Shown: positions 1 through 7,792, numbered from the stretch's first letter. The stretch is DNA of 28,735 nt from an uncultured Bacilli bacterium (GCA_934130215.1 CAKOXR010000006.1:1-28735); one strand, 5' to 3'. Notes: a model not told the origin generated them from the letters alone. Made by a program: numbers and translations.

Positions 1-758
1 ATATATAAATTATATAATGGTTTTGTGTTATCAGTACTATCTTTTAAACCGGTATCAACTAAATAACCATATACTTTTTTATTTTGAGTTTGACTTTCAG
101 ATATATCCCAACATAAATTATCTTCAGTACAACTACTAGGTAAATTACTTAAATCATTACCAAAGTTAATTGTTCTTATATAAGAGGTATAATTATTATT
201 CCAAAATTCGGTTTTAACACTATATCCATTCTTCATAGTTGCATATTCACTTATCTGAACTGCATTTACAGTTATATTGGCAGTAAGAGTTTTATTCACA
301 TACGTATTATCTTCCTCATCATTTATATAAGGATTCCAATACCAATATATAGTTAATGTTTCTTTATTTGTTCCACTTTTCTCTAAAAATGAATAATATT
401 TATGTAATTCTGATTTATGATCTGATGTTGTATAAAACTTTAAATTTGTAGGTAACTCTGTATCTCCACTACCTCTGTCTATATTTAGTGTTGCATACAT
501 ATCAACAGTACTTCCACTTGCATCCATCACTACATCAAATGATCCACTATCTCCTGGATTTATTTGACCTAAACTAATTACCTTATTATTCCATGATTCT
601 CCTGCTTCTGTATCTCTTAACACAAAGACAGCATTACCAGTACTACCTGTAATACTTCCGTTTACTACTATTCTATAATAAGCAACACTACCTATTAATA
701 AACTGATTAAGCCCATTATAAATATTAAACTTATAAATATTTTTTTACTCAATTTCAC
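1..758 (-). CDS. TasA/camelysin-like surface protein with DUF285-type adhesive module (3' end outside window)
   Basis: The frame opens with GTG at 758-756, seven bases after AGGAG (770-766), and runs off the left edge without a stop, giving 252 codons. The product begins MKLSKKIFISLIF, a hydrophobic signal segment ending in GSVAYY, the kind of site seen in SipW-processed TasA/camelysin proteins. A beta-rich domain follows with the same landmarks as its neighbour at 931-2904 (NPGDSGSFDV, LPTNLKFYT, YWYWNPY), then the linker with KTEFWNNNY and NLCWDIS. The visible part stops just before the point where the neighbour starts its DUF285 leucine-rich repeats, so the missing C-terminus probably carries such repeats; that part is inference. 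It is the second of two tandem paralogues on the minus strand and probably a cell-surface or matrix adhesin. Confidence 0.8.
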   Translation of the reverse strand, partial: MKLSKKIFISLIFIMGLISLLIGSVAYYRIVVNGSITGSTGNAVFVLRDTEAGESWNNKVISLGQINPGDSGSFDVVMDASGSTVDMYATLNIDRGSGDTELPTNLKFYTTSDHKSELHKYYSFLEKSGTNKETLTIYWYWNPYINDEEDNTYVNKTLTANITVNAVQISEYATMKNGYSVKTEFWNNNYTSYIRTINFGNDLSNLPSSCTEDNLCWDISESQTQNKKVYGYLVDTGLKDSTDNTKPLYNLY

Positions 759-930
759 ATTATTTCTCCTTTTTATATAAATCATTAGAAAATATAATAA
801 CTATATGTTCTATTTAAAAATATATAATTATTTTAAATAATTTGTTATTATATTTTTTTGTTATTCATTACCTTTTTTGATATTTTAATTTTAGATTTAT
901 TTATTATTTATAAAATAAGTTGTTTTATAT

Positions 931-2904
931 TTATATTTGAACACCTTTAACCACATTACTATTTTCTGATTTTGTTGCAATCATATTATCAACTAGAGTT
1001 GAAGCATCAGCGATATAATTAACTGTTATTTGAGAGCCTGATTTAGTTGCAGCACCCCCAAACATATAAGAATAATCACTAACATTAGCATTCATTATAT
1101 TGATTGTTGTTGTTAAGGATGGGCAAGAATTAAACATATTGTTCATATTTGTTACATTTGCTGTATTAAAACCACTTAAATTTAAACTTCTTAATAGTGA
1201 ACATCCACCAAACATTAAATACATATTTGTTACATTTGCTGTATTAAAATTACTTAAGTTCAAACTTGTTAATGATGAACAGCGACAAAACATAATACTC
1301 ATATCTGTTACTTTCGCTGTATTAAAACCACTTAAATCTAAACTTGTTAAGGATGAACAATCATAAAACATACCTTCCATACTTGTTACATTTGTTGTAT
1401 TAAAATTACTTAAATCTAAACTTGTTAAGGATGAACATTCCCAAAACATATGAGACATATTTGTTACATTTGTTGTATTAAAATTACTTAAATCTATATT
1501 TATTAATGATGAACAACCATAAAACATACTACCTATATCAGTTACTTTTGCTGTATTAAAATTACTTAAATCTAGATCTTTTAAAGATGTACACTGTTGA
1601 AACATATCACTCATATTGGCTACATTTGAGGTGTTTAAATTACTTAAATTCAAACTTATTAAAGATGTACATCCTAAAAACATACTAAACATTCTTGAAA
1701 CTTTGGATGTATTAAAATTACTTATATCAATATTCGACAGTGCTTTACACCCATAAAACATAGCTCCCATATTAGTTACATTTGCTGTATCAAAACTACT
1801 CAAATCAACAGTTTCAAGTTTATAACAATTTGCAAAAAAATTCCACATATTTGTTACATTCGTTGTATTAAAATTTGTTAAATTGACATTTGTTAATGAA
1901 TAACAGCCAACAAAGATTCCTCCCATAGAATTGACATTTGTTGTATTAAATTTAGATACATCTAAATTAATCAACTTTATGCAATGCATAAACATTTCTT
2001 GCATATTTGTAACCTTTGATGTATTAAAATTATCGTTAAAGTTAATTTGAGTCAAGTTGGATGTGTACTCAGCATTTTCATATTTATAAAATCCAAATAT
2101 TCCTTCACAATTGGAAGGTGCAAATATCGGTGCTTCACTTACTATATATAAATCATATAAAGGTTTGGTATTATCAGTTTCATCTTTTAATCCATTATCT
2201 ACTAAATAACCATAAACTTTATTTTTTTGAGTTGAACTTTCAGATATATCCCAACATAAATTTTCTTCAGTACAAGTACTTGGTAAATTACTTAAATCTT
2301 TACTAAACTCGATGTTTTTTATATAAATTCTATAGTTTTTATTCCAAAATTCTGTACCACCTTCCTCGCTTGACCAACCACCAAATCCATTCTTCATTGT
2401 TGCATACTCACTTATTTGAATCGCATTTACCTTAACGGTAACATTAAAACTCTTATTAATATATTTACTATCTTCTAGATCATCAACATAAGGATCCCAG
2501 TACCAATATAAAGTAAATGATGAAACAGATTCACCTGATTTTTCTAAAAAAGTATATTTTTTATTTAATTGACTTTTATGATCTGGATTTGTATAAAACT
2601 TTAAATTAGTAGGTAAATTATTTCTCTCAAGCTCTAATGTTGCATACATATCAACATCAGAACCACTTGCATCCATAATAACATCAAAAGAACCACTATC
2701 ACCAGGATTTACTTCCCCAAGTTCAATAACCTTATTACTCCATACCGTACCATCTGAATCCTTTAAAACAAATATAGCTTTACCAGTATTAGTAGTTAAA
2801 GAACCAGTTACTATTTTTTGATAATAAGCAACACTTCCCACTATTAAACCTATCATACAAATAACTACTAAAACTATCAAAATATAAATCTTTTTATTTT
2901 TCAT
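931..2904 (-). CDS. BspA-like surface protein: TasA/camelysin-type N-terminus plus 12 DUF285 repeats
   Basis: The 657-residue product starts at ATG 2904 after AGGAG with six bases of spacing. Residues 1-27 form a membrane/signal segment ending GSVAYY, consistent with SipW-type processing. Residues about 30-165 form a TasA/camelysin-like domain (NPGDSGSFDV, NLKFYT, YWYWDPY) homologous to the 171-residue protein at 27358-27873. Residues about 166-283 form a linker domain with GGTEFWNKNY, ENLCWDIS and VYGYLVD. About twelve 26-residue repeats of the pattern LDLSNFNTxxVTNMxxMFxxC follow from about 284 to 595; these are DUF285/BspA-type leucine-rich repeats known from surface proteins of gut and oral Firmicutes and mycoplasmas. 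A C-terminal cap of about 60 residues ends VVKGVQI. Repeats, linker and cap recur on the prepilin at 20656-23880. An adhesive or matrix role is likely but no ligand can be inferred. Confidence 0.88.
   Translation of the reverse strand: MKNKKIYILIVLVVICMIGLIVGSVAYYQKIVTGSLTTNTGKAIFVLKDSDGTVWSNKVIELGEVNPGDSGSFDVIMDASGSDVDMYATLELERNNLPTNLKFYTNPDHKSQLNKKYTFLEKSGESVSSFTLYWYWDPYVDDLEDSKYINKSFNVTVKVNAIQISEYATMKNGFGGWSSEEGGTEFWNKNYRIYIKNIEFSKDLSNLPSTCTEENLCWDISESSTQKNKVYGYLVDNGLKDETDNTKPLYDLYIVSEAPIFAPSNCEGIFGFYKYENAEYTSNLTQINFNDNFNTSKVTNMQEMFMHCIKLINLDVSKFNTTNVNSMGGIFVGCYSLTNVNLTNFNTTNVTNMWNFFANCYKLETVDLSSFDTANVTNMGAMFYGCKALSNIDISNFNTSKVSRMFSMFLGCTSLISLNLSNLNTSNVANMSDMFQQCTSLKDLDLSNFNTAKVTDIGSMFYGCSSLINIDLSNFNTTNVTNMSHMFWECSSLTSLDLSNFNTTNVTSMEGMFYDCSSLTSLDLSGFNTAKVTDMSIMFCRCSSLTSLNLSNFNTANVTNMYLMFGGCSLLRSLNLSGFNTANVTNMNNMFNSCPSLTTTINIMNANVSDYSYMFGGAATKSGSQITVNYIADASTLVDNMIATKSENSNVVKGVQI
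1130..2050 (-). repeat. DUF285 coding repeat, 78-bp period, in the 931-2904 gene
   Basis: About 12 units of 78 bases encode the 26-residue repeats; for instance the ACATTTGCTGTATTAAAA element recurs one period apart near 1155 and 1233. Period and consensus equal those in the prepilin gene at 20860-21935. Confidence 0.85.
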
Positions 2905-2948
2905 AAATACTCCTTAAATAAATTATCTTAAATGTTTACCTTATAATA

Positions 2949-2977
2949 ATTTTACAATATTTATAATTAAAATACAA
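2949..2977 (-). promoter_or_regulatory. Candidate sigma-A promoter for the 931-2904 surface protein gene
   Basis: On the minus strand TTGTAT (2977-2972) and TAAAAT (2954-2949) are separated by 17 bases. The -35 is poor (3 of 6) and the -10 good (5 of 6). It lies between the spoVAE terminator and the gene, where a promoter is expected. In DNA this AT-rich chance matches are common. Confidence 0.3.
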
Positions 2978-2978
2978 T

Positions 2979-3005
2979 AAAAAAAAGAAAGTTTTATTAC
3001 TTTCT
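2979..3005 (-). terminator. Rho-independent terminator after spoVAE
   Basis: On the minus strand AGAAAGT (3005-2999), a six-base loop, and ACTTTCT (2992-2986) are followed by an uninterrupted T-run to 2979. The first arm overlaps the spoVAE stop codon. It closes the sporulation operon before the surface protein gene. Confidence 0.75.
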
Positions 3006-3354
3006 AATCAGTAGGCCTAAAAAATAAAGAAAAAACAAAAGAAATAACAACAGCAGAAACAATACCAGATTGTGCTAGTTGAAGCATACCCATAAATAAA
3101 CCCATAAAACCATTTTCTTTAAAACCCAATAAAGCAGAATGAACAAGTAAATGACCAAAACTAGTAATAGGTACACAAGCACCACCACCTACATATAAAA
3201 TAATTTTATCATAAATATCAAAAGTATCTAATAAAGCACCAATAACAACAAATAAAGAAGTAATATGACCAGGAGTTAATTTTGTATTATCCAATATAAT
3301 TTGACCAATTAAACATATAAAACCACAGAATAAAAATGAATATAAATAAATCAT
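3004..3354 (-). CDS. spoVAE: Stage V sporulation protein AE (SpoVAE/SpoVAEb type)
   Basis: This 116-residue membrane protein matches the usual length and shape of SpoVAE(b): several hydrophobic helices, a conserved GQIILDNTKLTPGH stretch near residues 17-30, and GGGACVPITSFGHLL near residues 56-70. SpoVA proteins form the inner-membrane channel that moves Ca-dipicolinic acid into the forespore and out again at germination. The start codon overlaps the spoVAD stop as ATGA, and GGAGG lies seven bases upstream, so translation is coupled. It is the last gene of the operon. No spoVAF, spoVAEa or germination receptor gene is seen beside it. Confidence 0.92.
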   Translation of the reverse strand: MIYLYSFLFCGFICLIGQIILDNTKLTPGHITSLFVVIGALLDTFDIYDKIILYVGGGACVPITSFGHLLVHSALLGFKENGFMGLFMGMLQLAQSGIVSAVVISFVFSLFFRPTD

Positions 3355-4337
3355 TTTATAACCTCCAAACTAATAGCATGTGCTATTGAAGGAATTGATA
3401 ACTTCTGATTAACTAAAGTTGGACTATGTAAAGAACCAGTACCAACAACTAAAACTTTTTTCCATTTTTTTTGTTTCATTTTTTTTATAATATAACCATA
3501 TAAAACAGCCATTATACAACCAGGACCACTACCACCAGAATTTACATTTTGTTTATTTAAATCATAAATCATACAAGCTGTATCATCATACTTTATTAAA
3601 TCAATATTATATAATTCTTTCATATAATCCTTTAATATTTTTTTACCAATAAAACCAAGATCTCCTGTAAAAACCATATCATAATAATCAATAGATCTAT
3701 TAGTATCACTTAAATGTTTAAAGATTGTATCACCAGCAGCACTTGCCATTACAGCACCCATATTATAAACATCTTTTTGATCCATATCAGATACAATACC
3801 TATAGTAGAAGAATCTATTTTAATATTTGTTTTACTAGAACTTATAATACTACTTGCTCCAACAGTTACTGTAAATGTAGAACTTTTTGGTTTTGGTCCA
3901 CCATATTCTACTGGATTTCTGAATTGTTTTTCTGCTGTACAATTATGTGAAGAAACACTACAAATAATATTATTAAGTCCTCTTTCTATCATATTTGATG
4001 CTATTATTAATCCTTCTATTCCAGATGCACATGCACTATATATACCTAAATAAGGTATTTTATAAATAGAAGCCACTTTATTTGAAGATATTAATTGATT
4101 AAGTAGATCTCCTGATATAAATAAATCAATTTTTTCTTTTTTTATCTTTTTTTTAGATAATAAAATATCTATACTTTTTTTAAGTAAATGTATTTCTGCT
4201 TGTTCCCATGTTTTTTCTTTAAAATATAAATCATCATAACTATAATCATAAAAATTACCTAAAGGTCCTTTTTTTTCATATGGTCCAGTTATTATACTTG
4301 TTTCATCTAAATATACATTTTCATATTTTTGTGTCAT
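3351..4337 (-). CDS. spoVAD: Stage V sporulation protein AD (dipicolinate-binding SpoVAD)
   Basis: The 328-residue protein has the thiolase/beta-ketoacyl-synthase-like fold signature of SpoVAD, with SACASGIEG at residues 101-109, the family block SSHNCTAEKQFRNPVEYGGP at about 129-148, NMGAVMASAAGDT near 192-204, and GSGPGCIMAVLYGY near the C-terminus. In studied spore formers SpoVAD binds dipicolinic acid and works with SpoVAC and SpoVAE in DPA transport; it is not an active thiolase. The length is close to the usual 330-340 residues. Its Shine-Dalgarno GGAGG is formed by the last Gly-Gly codons of spoVAC, one base separates the two genes, and the 3' end overlaps spoVAE, so the three are co-translated. 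The stop is TGA. Confidence 0.95.
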   Translation of the reverse strand: MTQKYENVYLDETSIITGPYEKKGPLGNFYDYSYDDLYFKEKTWEQAEIHLLKKSIDILLSKKKIKKEKIDLFISGDLLNQLISSNKVASIYKIPYLGIYSACASGIEGLIIASNMIERGLNNIICSVSSHNCTAEKQFRNPVEYGGPKPKSSTFTVTVGASSIISSSKTNIKIDSSTIGIVSDMDQKDVYNMGAVMASAAGDTIFKHLSDTNRSIDYYDMVFTGDLGFIGKKILKDYMKELYNIDLIKYDDTACMIYDLNKQNVNSGGSGPGCIMAVLYGYIIKKMKQKKWKKVLVVGTGSLHSPTLVNQKLSIPSIAHAISLEVIK

Positions 4338-4338
4338 T

Positions 4339-4776
4339 TTAACCTCCGAATAATGCTCTTATAAGTCCAAATACATATGCTGATACTATTCCATATAGTA
4401 TAACAGTTCCTGCTAGTTTAAATATATTAGTTCCAATACCTGTGACTAATCCTTCTTTTTTATATTCTAGAGCTGTACTTTGTAGAGAATGAGCAAATCC
4501 TGTTATTGGTATTAATAAACCACATCTTGCTATATTTACCATTTTATCAAATATACCAAGGCATGTTAATAAACATCCTATAAATATTAGTGTTATTGTC
4601 ATATAAGTAGATGCTATTTTATTTGGTATATTAAATAAGAATGTATAAATATCTATTAGAAGGTTTCCTAACATTCCCATTATTCCACCTATTAAGAATG
4701 CCATTATACTATTTTTTAGTCTATTTTCTTTTATTTTATATCTATCAACTATTTCTTGATATTTTTTGTTTTTCAT
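4339..4776 (-). CDS. spoVAC: Stage V sporulation protein AC
   Basis: The 145-residue membrane protein begins MKNKKYQEIVDRYK and shows the SpoVAC pattern: a short charged N-terminus, then hydrophobic helices with GGIMGMLGN, CLGIFDKM, and GCGLLIPITGFAHS-like text (here RCGLLIPITGFAHS) around residues 85-98. SpoVAC is a mechanosensitive-channel-like subunit of the DPA channel. The frame is open a further 14 codons upstream to 4818, but AGGAGG at 4786-4781 sits four bases before the ATG at 4776, which makes this the better start. It lies 61 bases downstream of the sigma factor gene and is followed at once by spoVAD. Confidence 0.93.
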   Translation of the reverse strand: MKNKKYQEIVDRYKIKENRLKNSIMAFLIGGIMGMLGNLLIDIYTFLFNIPNKIASTYMTITLIFIGCLLTCLGIFDKMVNIARCGLLIPITGFAHSLQSTALEYKKEGLVTGIGTNIFKLAGTVILYGIVSAYVFGLIRALFGG

Positions 4777-4837
4777 TTTTCCTCCTAATAGTATTATGAT
4801 ATTTTTATTTTTTTTCATACAAAAATCCTAGTTATTT

Positions 4838-5482
4838 CTAGGATTTTAGTTTTATTTTTAATTTTTGTAATATTTTTTTCTCTTTTCTTGATATATCTAC
4901 TTGATTTGTATTTAAATTTTGTGCTACTTCTTTTTGTGGTAATCCATAAATATATCTACTTTGTATTAAATTTATTTCTTCTTTACTTAATTTTTTTAAT
5001 TCTTCTTTGAGTGCTATTAATGTTGCATAATCTATTTTTTTATCACTTATTACTTCATATAATTCTAGATTATCTCCAACAATAGAATCTAAACTGATTG
5101 TATTATTTATTTGCATTACTTCTTCATATTCTTTTTGATTTATGTTTAAGTATTCTATTATTTCTTTTGTTGAAGGTTTATGCATTAATTTTTGAGTGAG
5201 CAAAATACTTGCTTTTTCTATTTTAAATTTTAATGAAAGTAATTCTTTACTATATTTTAAATTATTGTCATTTACTATTTTTTTCATTTCTCCTAATATA
5301 TATGAATATGCATAGGTTGAAAATTTTACATTGTATTTTGGATCAAAATTTTTATATGCCATTATTAATCCCATGTATCCAGCTTGGTATAGGTCTTCTT
5401 TATTTTGATAAAATCCAAATTTTTTTGATAATGATTTTACATATGGTGTATATTCATATATTATTTCATTTATGTTTTTAAT
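4838..5482 (-). CDS. Sporulation sigma factor of the SigF/SigG family, apparent ATT start
   Basis: Sigma region 2 is clear: EDLYQAGYMGLIMAYKNFDP, then KFSTYAYSYILGEMKK, the core-binding and -10-recognition part. Region 3 follows (MHKPSTKEIIEYLNIN, ISLDSIVGDN) and region 4 is the helix-turn-helix LPQKEVAQNLNTNQVDISRKEKKIL, a SigF/SigG-type signature. The first standard start is ATG at 5374, in the middle of region 2.2. The frame is open and clearly homologous upstream (NEIIYEYTPYVKSLSKKFGF), with no ATG, GTG or TTG. AGGAGG at 5492-5487 lies four bases before ATT (5482-5480), the same spacing as for spoVAC, giving 214 residues. A -1 frameshift from the preceding gene is an alternative. An annotation restricted to standard starts would give 4838-5374. 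It probably directs forespore genes, including the spoVA genes downstream. No spoIIAB gene is adjacent. Confidence 0.82.
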   Translation of the reverse strand: MKNINEIIYEYTPYVKSLSKKFGFYQNKEDLYQAGYMGLIMAYKNFDPKYNVKFSTYAYSYILGEMKKIVNDNNLKYSKELLSLKFKIEKASILLTQKLMHKPSTKEIIEYLNINQKEYEEVMQINNTISLDSIVGDNLELYEVISDKKIDYATLIALKEELKKLSKEEINLIQSRYIYGLPQKEVAQNLNTNQVDISRKEKKILQKLKIKLKS

Positions 5483-5490
5483 TATCCCTC

Positions 5491-5709
5491 CTATACTATT
5501 ATTACATTTTTTTGTTTTTCTAAATATTTTATTTTTTTATATCCATATTCATCATAGTTTGCTTTTATATTTATTATTACATTAGAAAAACCGTTGTTTT
5601 GTATTAATTTTATTATGTTATTTAGGTCTGATAATGTTTCTTTTATTAATTCACCTCCTATTGATATTAGTAAAATTCCTTTCTTAAATGATGTATCAAT
5701 AATAAGCAT
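5491..5709 (-). CDS. Small STAS-like protein, candidate reduced SpoIIAA (anti-sigma factor antagonist)
   Basis: The 72-residue product resembles the first two thirds of a STAS domain: a beta strand (GILLISIGGEL), an amphipathic helix (DLNNIIKLIQNNGF) and a second strand (NVIINIKAN). Typical SpoIIAA proteins are about 110-117 residues and carry a DSSGLG motif whose serine is phosphorylated by SpoIIAB. Here the equivalent place reads YDEYGYKK, without a serine, and the rest is short. Its position before a SigF-like gene and spoVA genes matches spoIIAA in Bacillus and Clostridium, but spoIIAB is missing between them. ATG at 5709 is chosen because AGGTGG lies five bases upstream; a GTG at 5718 is possible. 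Assignment is by context and weak fold resemblance. Confidence 0.6.
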   Translation of the reverse strand: MLIIDTSFKKGILLISIGGELIKETLSDLNNIIKLIQNNGFSNVIINIKANYDEYGYKKIKYLEKQKNVIIV

Positions 5710-5718
5710 TTTGACCAC

Positions 5719-7713
5719 CTATTTAACTTTACCATATTTTATATTATTTGTTATAAAATCGACAAAAAAAGTTCTTTTTTTCATAGTCCAAAAATCGCTA
5801 TTTTTTTCATCTATTACATATTTTAATTTTTTTATATATCTTTCATAATATTCTTTATCATTTGTATATTTTAAATCTAAATAATTTATTGTTTTTTTAT
5901 AATCATTTAATGTATTAAAACATTGATTTTTTAGAGTTACTATTTTTTTATAATTTGTTTTATTTTGTTCATATATTTTTTTATTTATATTAATTTCACT
6001 TTTGTATTTTTGTATTAATTCATTTAATTCATTTATTTTGTTATTATTTTCATTTAATAATTTATTATATTTTGTTAATTCATTATTTAATTTTTTTATT
6101 TTATTTTTATATTCATTTATATTTTTTTTATATTTTAATTGTTCTTTTTTTAATTTATTTATTTCTTTATTATTTATATTTATTAATTTATTTAATTCAT
6201 TTATTTCATTATTTAAATCATTTATTTTATTTTCGTTTGAATTTAATAATTCTTTATATTTATTTCTTTCTTCATATAGTTCAATATTTAATAAATCAAG
6301 ATCTTTATTTTTATTATTTAGTTCTTCTTTTAATTTATCTATTTCTTTATTATTTATATTTATTAATTTATTTAATTCATTTATTTCATTATTTAAATCA
6401 TTTATTTTATTTTCATTTGATTTTAATAATTCTTTATATTTATTTCTTTCTTCATATAGTTTAATATTTAATAAATCAAGATCTTTATTTTTATTATTTA
6501 GTTCTTCATTTAATTTATTTATTTCTTTATTATTTATATTTATTAATTTATTTAATTCATTTATTTCGTTATTTAAATCATTTATTTTATTTTCATTTGA
6601 ATTTAATAATTCATTATATCTATTTCTTTCTTCATATAGTTCAATATTTAATAAATCAAGATCTTTATTTTTATTATTTAGTTCTTCCTTTAAGTTATCT
6701 ATTTCTTTATTATTTATATTTATTGATTTATTTAATTCATTTATTTCGTTATTTAAATCATTTATTTTATTTTCATTTGATTTTAATAATTCATTATATC
6801 TATTTCTTTCTTCATATAGTTCAATATTTAATAAATCAAGATCTTTACTTTTATTATTTAGTTCTTCTTTTAAGTTATCTATTTCTTTATTTTTTAACTC
6901 TATTTCATTATCAATATCAACAGTCACATCTATCACTTTTTCACATTCTTTAAAAATTAATTTCAATCTATAATTACCATTCTTATTAAAATCAATATTA
7001 CCTTCATACCTTAAAAAATTATAATTTGACTCAAATAAATCATATATAGTCATATTATTTTTATCAATTACTTTTTTATAAGAAAAATAATTTATTTTAT
7101 AATCATTTGTATCCTTATAAATAAAATCATCATAACTATTCTTTGAATAATTACCATTTACTCTATTATAATAAGTTTTATACTTTATCTCTTGATGATT
7201 CTTAACATGACTTATTTTATATTTTCCACTAGAATTTATATGTTCTTGAGCAAGTTTGGAATCATATAAAAAACCAGTATCCGAAAATGAAATCAATAAA
7301 TCACCACCATCATAATTAATCTCTACCTCTATATCCTTTAATTTTCTTCTTAATCTTAGATCAAACATAATACGGCCCTTTGATGACATACTAGATAGAT
7401 CCGCAAATTCACAGGTGGTCAAATAATAAATCTTTTCACCCTCTGAATAAATATTAATACTCTCAATAGATTTTATAGGTTTACCACTTTTATTATAAAT
7501 ATAAAGAAAACCACCCTCTATATCATTATAAGAATTAATATCATAATACTCATCAATTAAATAATCACTATAATCAATATATCCCTTTATATCTTTACTT
7601 TCATCTAAAGTCATATAAGAACTATCTTTATACTTATACCATCTATAATTTAAATCAATCTCTAATGCCTGCACAGGAAGTGCGAATAAAATAAACAAAA
7701 AAATTATATACAT
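5719..7713 (-). CDS. Secreted coiled-coil protein with 60-residue tandem repeats, first gene of sporulation operon
   Basis: The 664-residue protein begins MYIIFLFILFALPVQALE, a short signal peptide with a likely cut after VQA. Residues 17 to about 270 are mixed, Tyr- and Asp-rich and not recognised. Residues about 270-521 are slightly more than four copies of a 60-residue unit (EIDNLKEELNNKNKDLDLLN, IELYEERNRYNELL, SNENKINDLNNEINELNK), clearly coiled coil, followed by more irregular coil to about 620. The repeat is 60 residues, not a multiple of seven, which suggests an 11-residue phase step in each unit. The gene's stop overlaps the ribosome site of the STAS-like gene, so it is the head of the sigma/spoVA operon. 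No known sporulation gene name fits. A structural role at the spore or cell envelope is only a guess. Confidence 0.8.
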   Translation of the reverse strand: MYIIFLFILFALPVQALEIDLNYRWYKYKDSSYMTLDESKDIKGYIDYSDYLIDEYYDINSYNDIEGGFLYIYNKSGKPIKSIESINIYSEGEKIYYLTTCEFADLSSMSSKGRIMFDLRLRRKLKDIEVEINYDGGDLLISFSDTGFLYDSKLAQEHINSSGKYKISHVKNHQEIKYKTYYNRVNGNYSKNSYDDFIYKDTNDYKINYFSYKKVIDKNNMTIYDLFESNYNFLRYEGNIDFNKNGNYRLKLIFKECEKVIDVTVDIDNEIELKNKEIDNLKEELNNKSKDLDLLNIELYEERNRYNELLKSNENKINDLNNEINELNKSININNKEIDNLKEELNNKNKDLDLLNIELYEERNRYNELLNSNENKINDLNNEINELNKLININNKEINKLNEELNNKNKDLDLLNIKLYEERNKYKELLKSNENKINDLNNEINELNKLININNKEIDKLKEELNNKNKDLDLLNIELYEERNKYKELLNSNENKINDLNNEINELNKLININNKEINKLKKEQLKYKKNINEYKNKIKKLNNELTKYNKLLNENNNKINELNELIQKYKSEININKKIYEQNKTNYKKIVTLKNQCFNTLNDYKKTINYLDLKYTNDKEYYERYIKKLKYVIDEKNSDFWTMKKRTFFVDFITNNIKYGKVK
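6148..6891 (-). repeat. Tandem repeat, 180-bp period, about 4.1 copies, inside the coiled-coil gene
   Basis: Blocks starting near 6148, 6328, 6508, 6688 and 6868 repeat with an exact 180-base period and only scattered substitutions, for example TTATTTCTTTATTATTTATA at the same phase in the first four. All changes keep the frame. Low divergence at DNA level points to recent unequal recombination or slippage, so copy number may vary between strains. Confidence 0.9.
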
Positions 7714-7763
7714 ATATTCCTCCCTTCATTTTTTTGTTTTAAATAATCCTCCTTTCAGGAAGT

Positions 7764-7792
7764 ACTATAACAAAATAATAAAATTAAGTAAA
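7764..7792 (-). promoter_or_regulatory. Candidate promoter of the coiled-coil/sigma/spoVA operon
   Basis: On the minus strand TTTACT (7792-7787) and TATAGT (7769-7764) are 17 bases apart, upstream of the first gene of the operon. It is a moderate sigma-A-type match. No convincing SigF/SigG-type element was found, but I cannot exclude one. Confidence 0.35.

Noticed and set aside
759..930. Regulatory RNA or terminator between the two TasA-headed genes
   Set aside because: The 172 bases are almost pure A+T with no stable stem or convincing promoter spacing that I could single out from chance.
1130..2050. CRISPR-like regular spacing of similar units
   Set aside because: The 78-base period is a coding 26-residue DUF285 repeat in an open frame; the units are contiguous without unique spacers. 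The same applies to 20860-21935 and 6148-6891.
6002..6973. Long plus-strand reading frame opposite the coiled-coil gene
   Set aside because: It is a Phe/Ser/Leu-rich antisense image of the repeat; there is no ribosome site, and the minus strand has a clear signal peptide, coiled coil and operon context.
7672..7756. Small upstream ORF (about 23 codons) preceded by AAAGGAGG before the coiled-coil gene
   Set aside because: The Shine-Dalgarno is about 18 bases from its ATG, too far, and the frame overlaps the real start in another phase; the nearer GGGAGG serves the coiled-coil gene.
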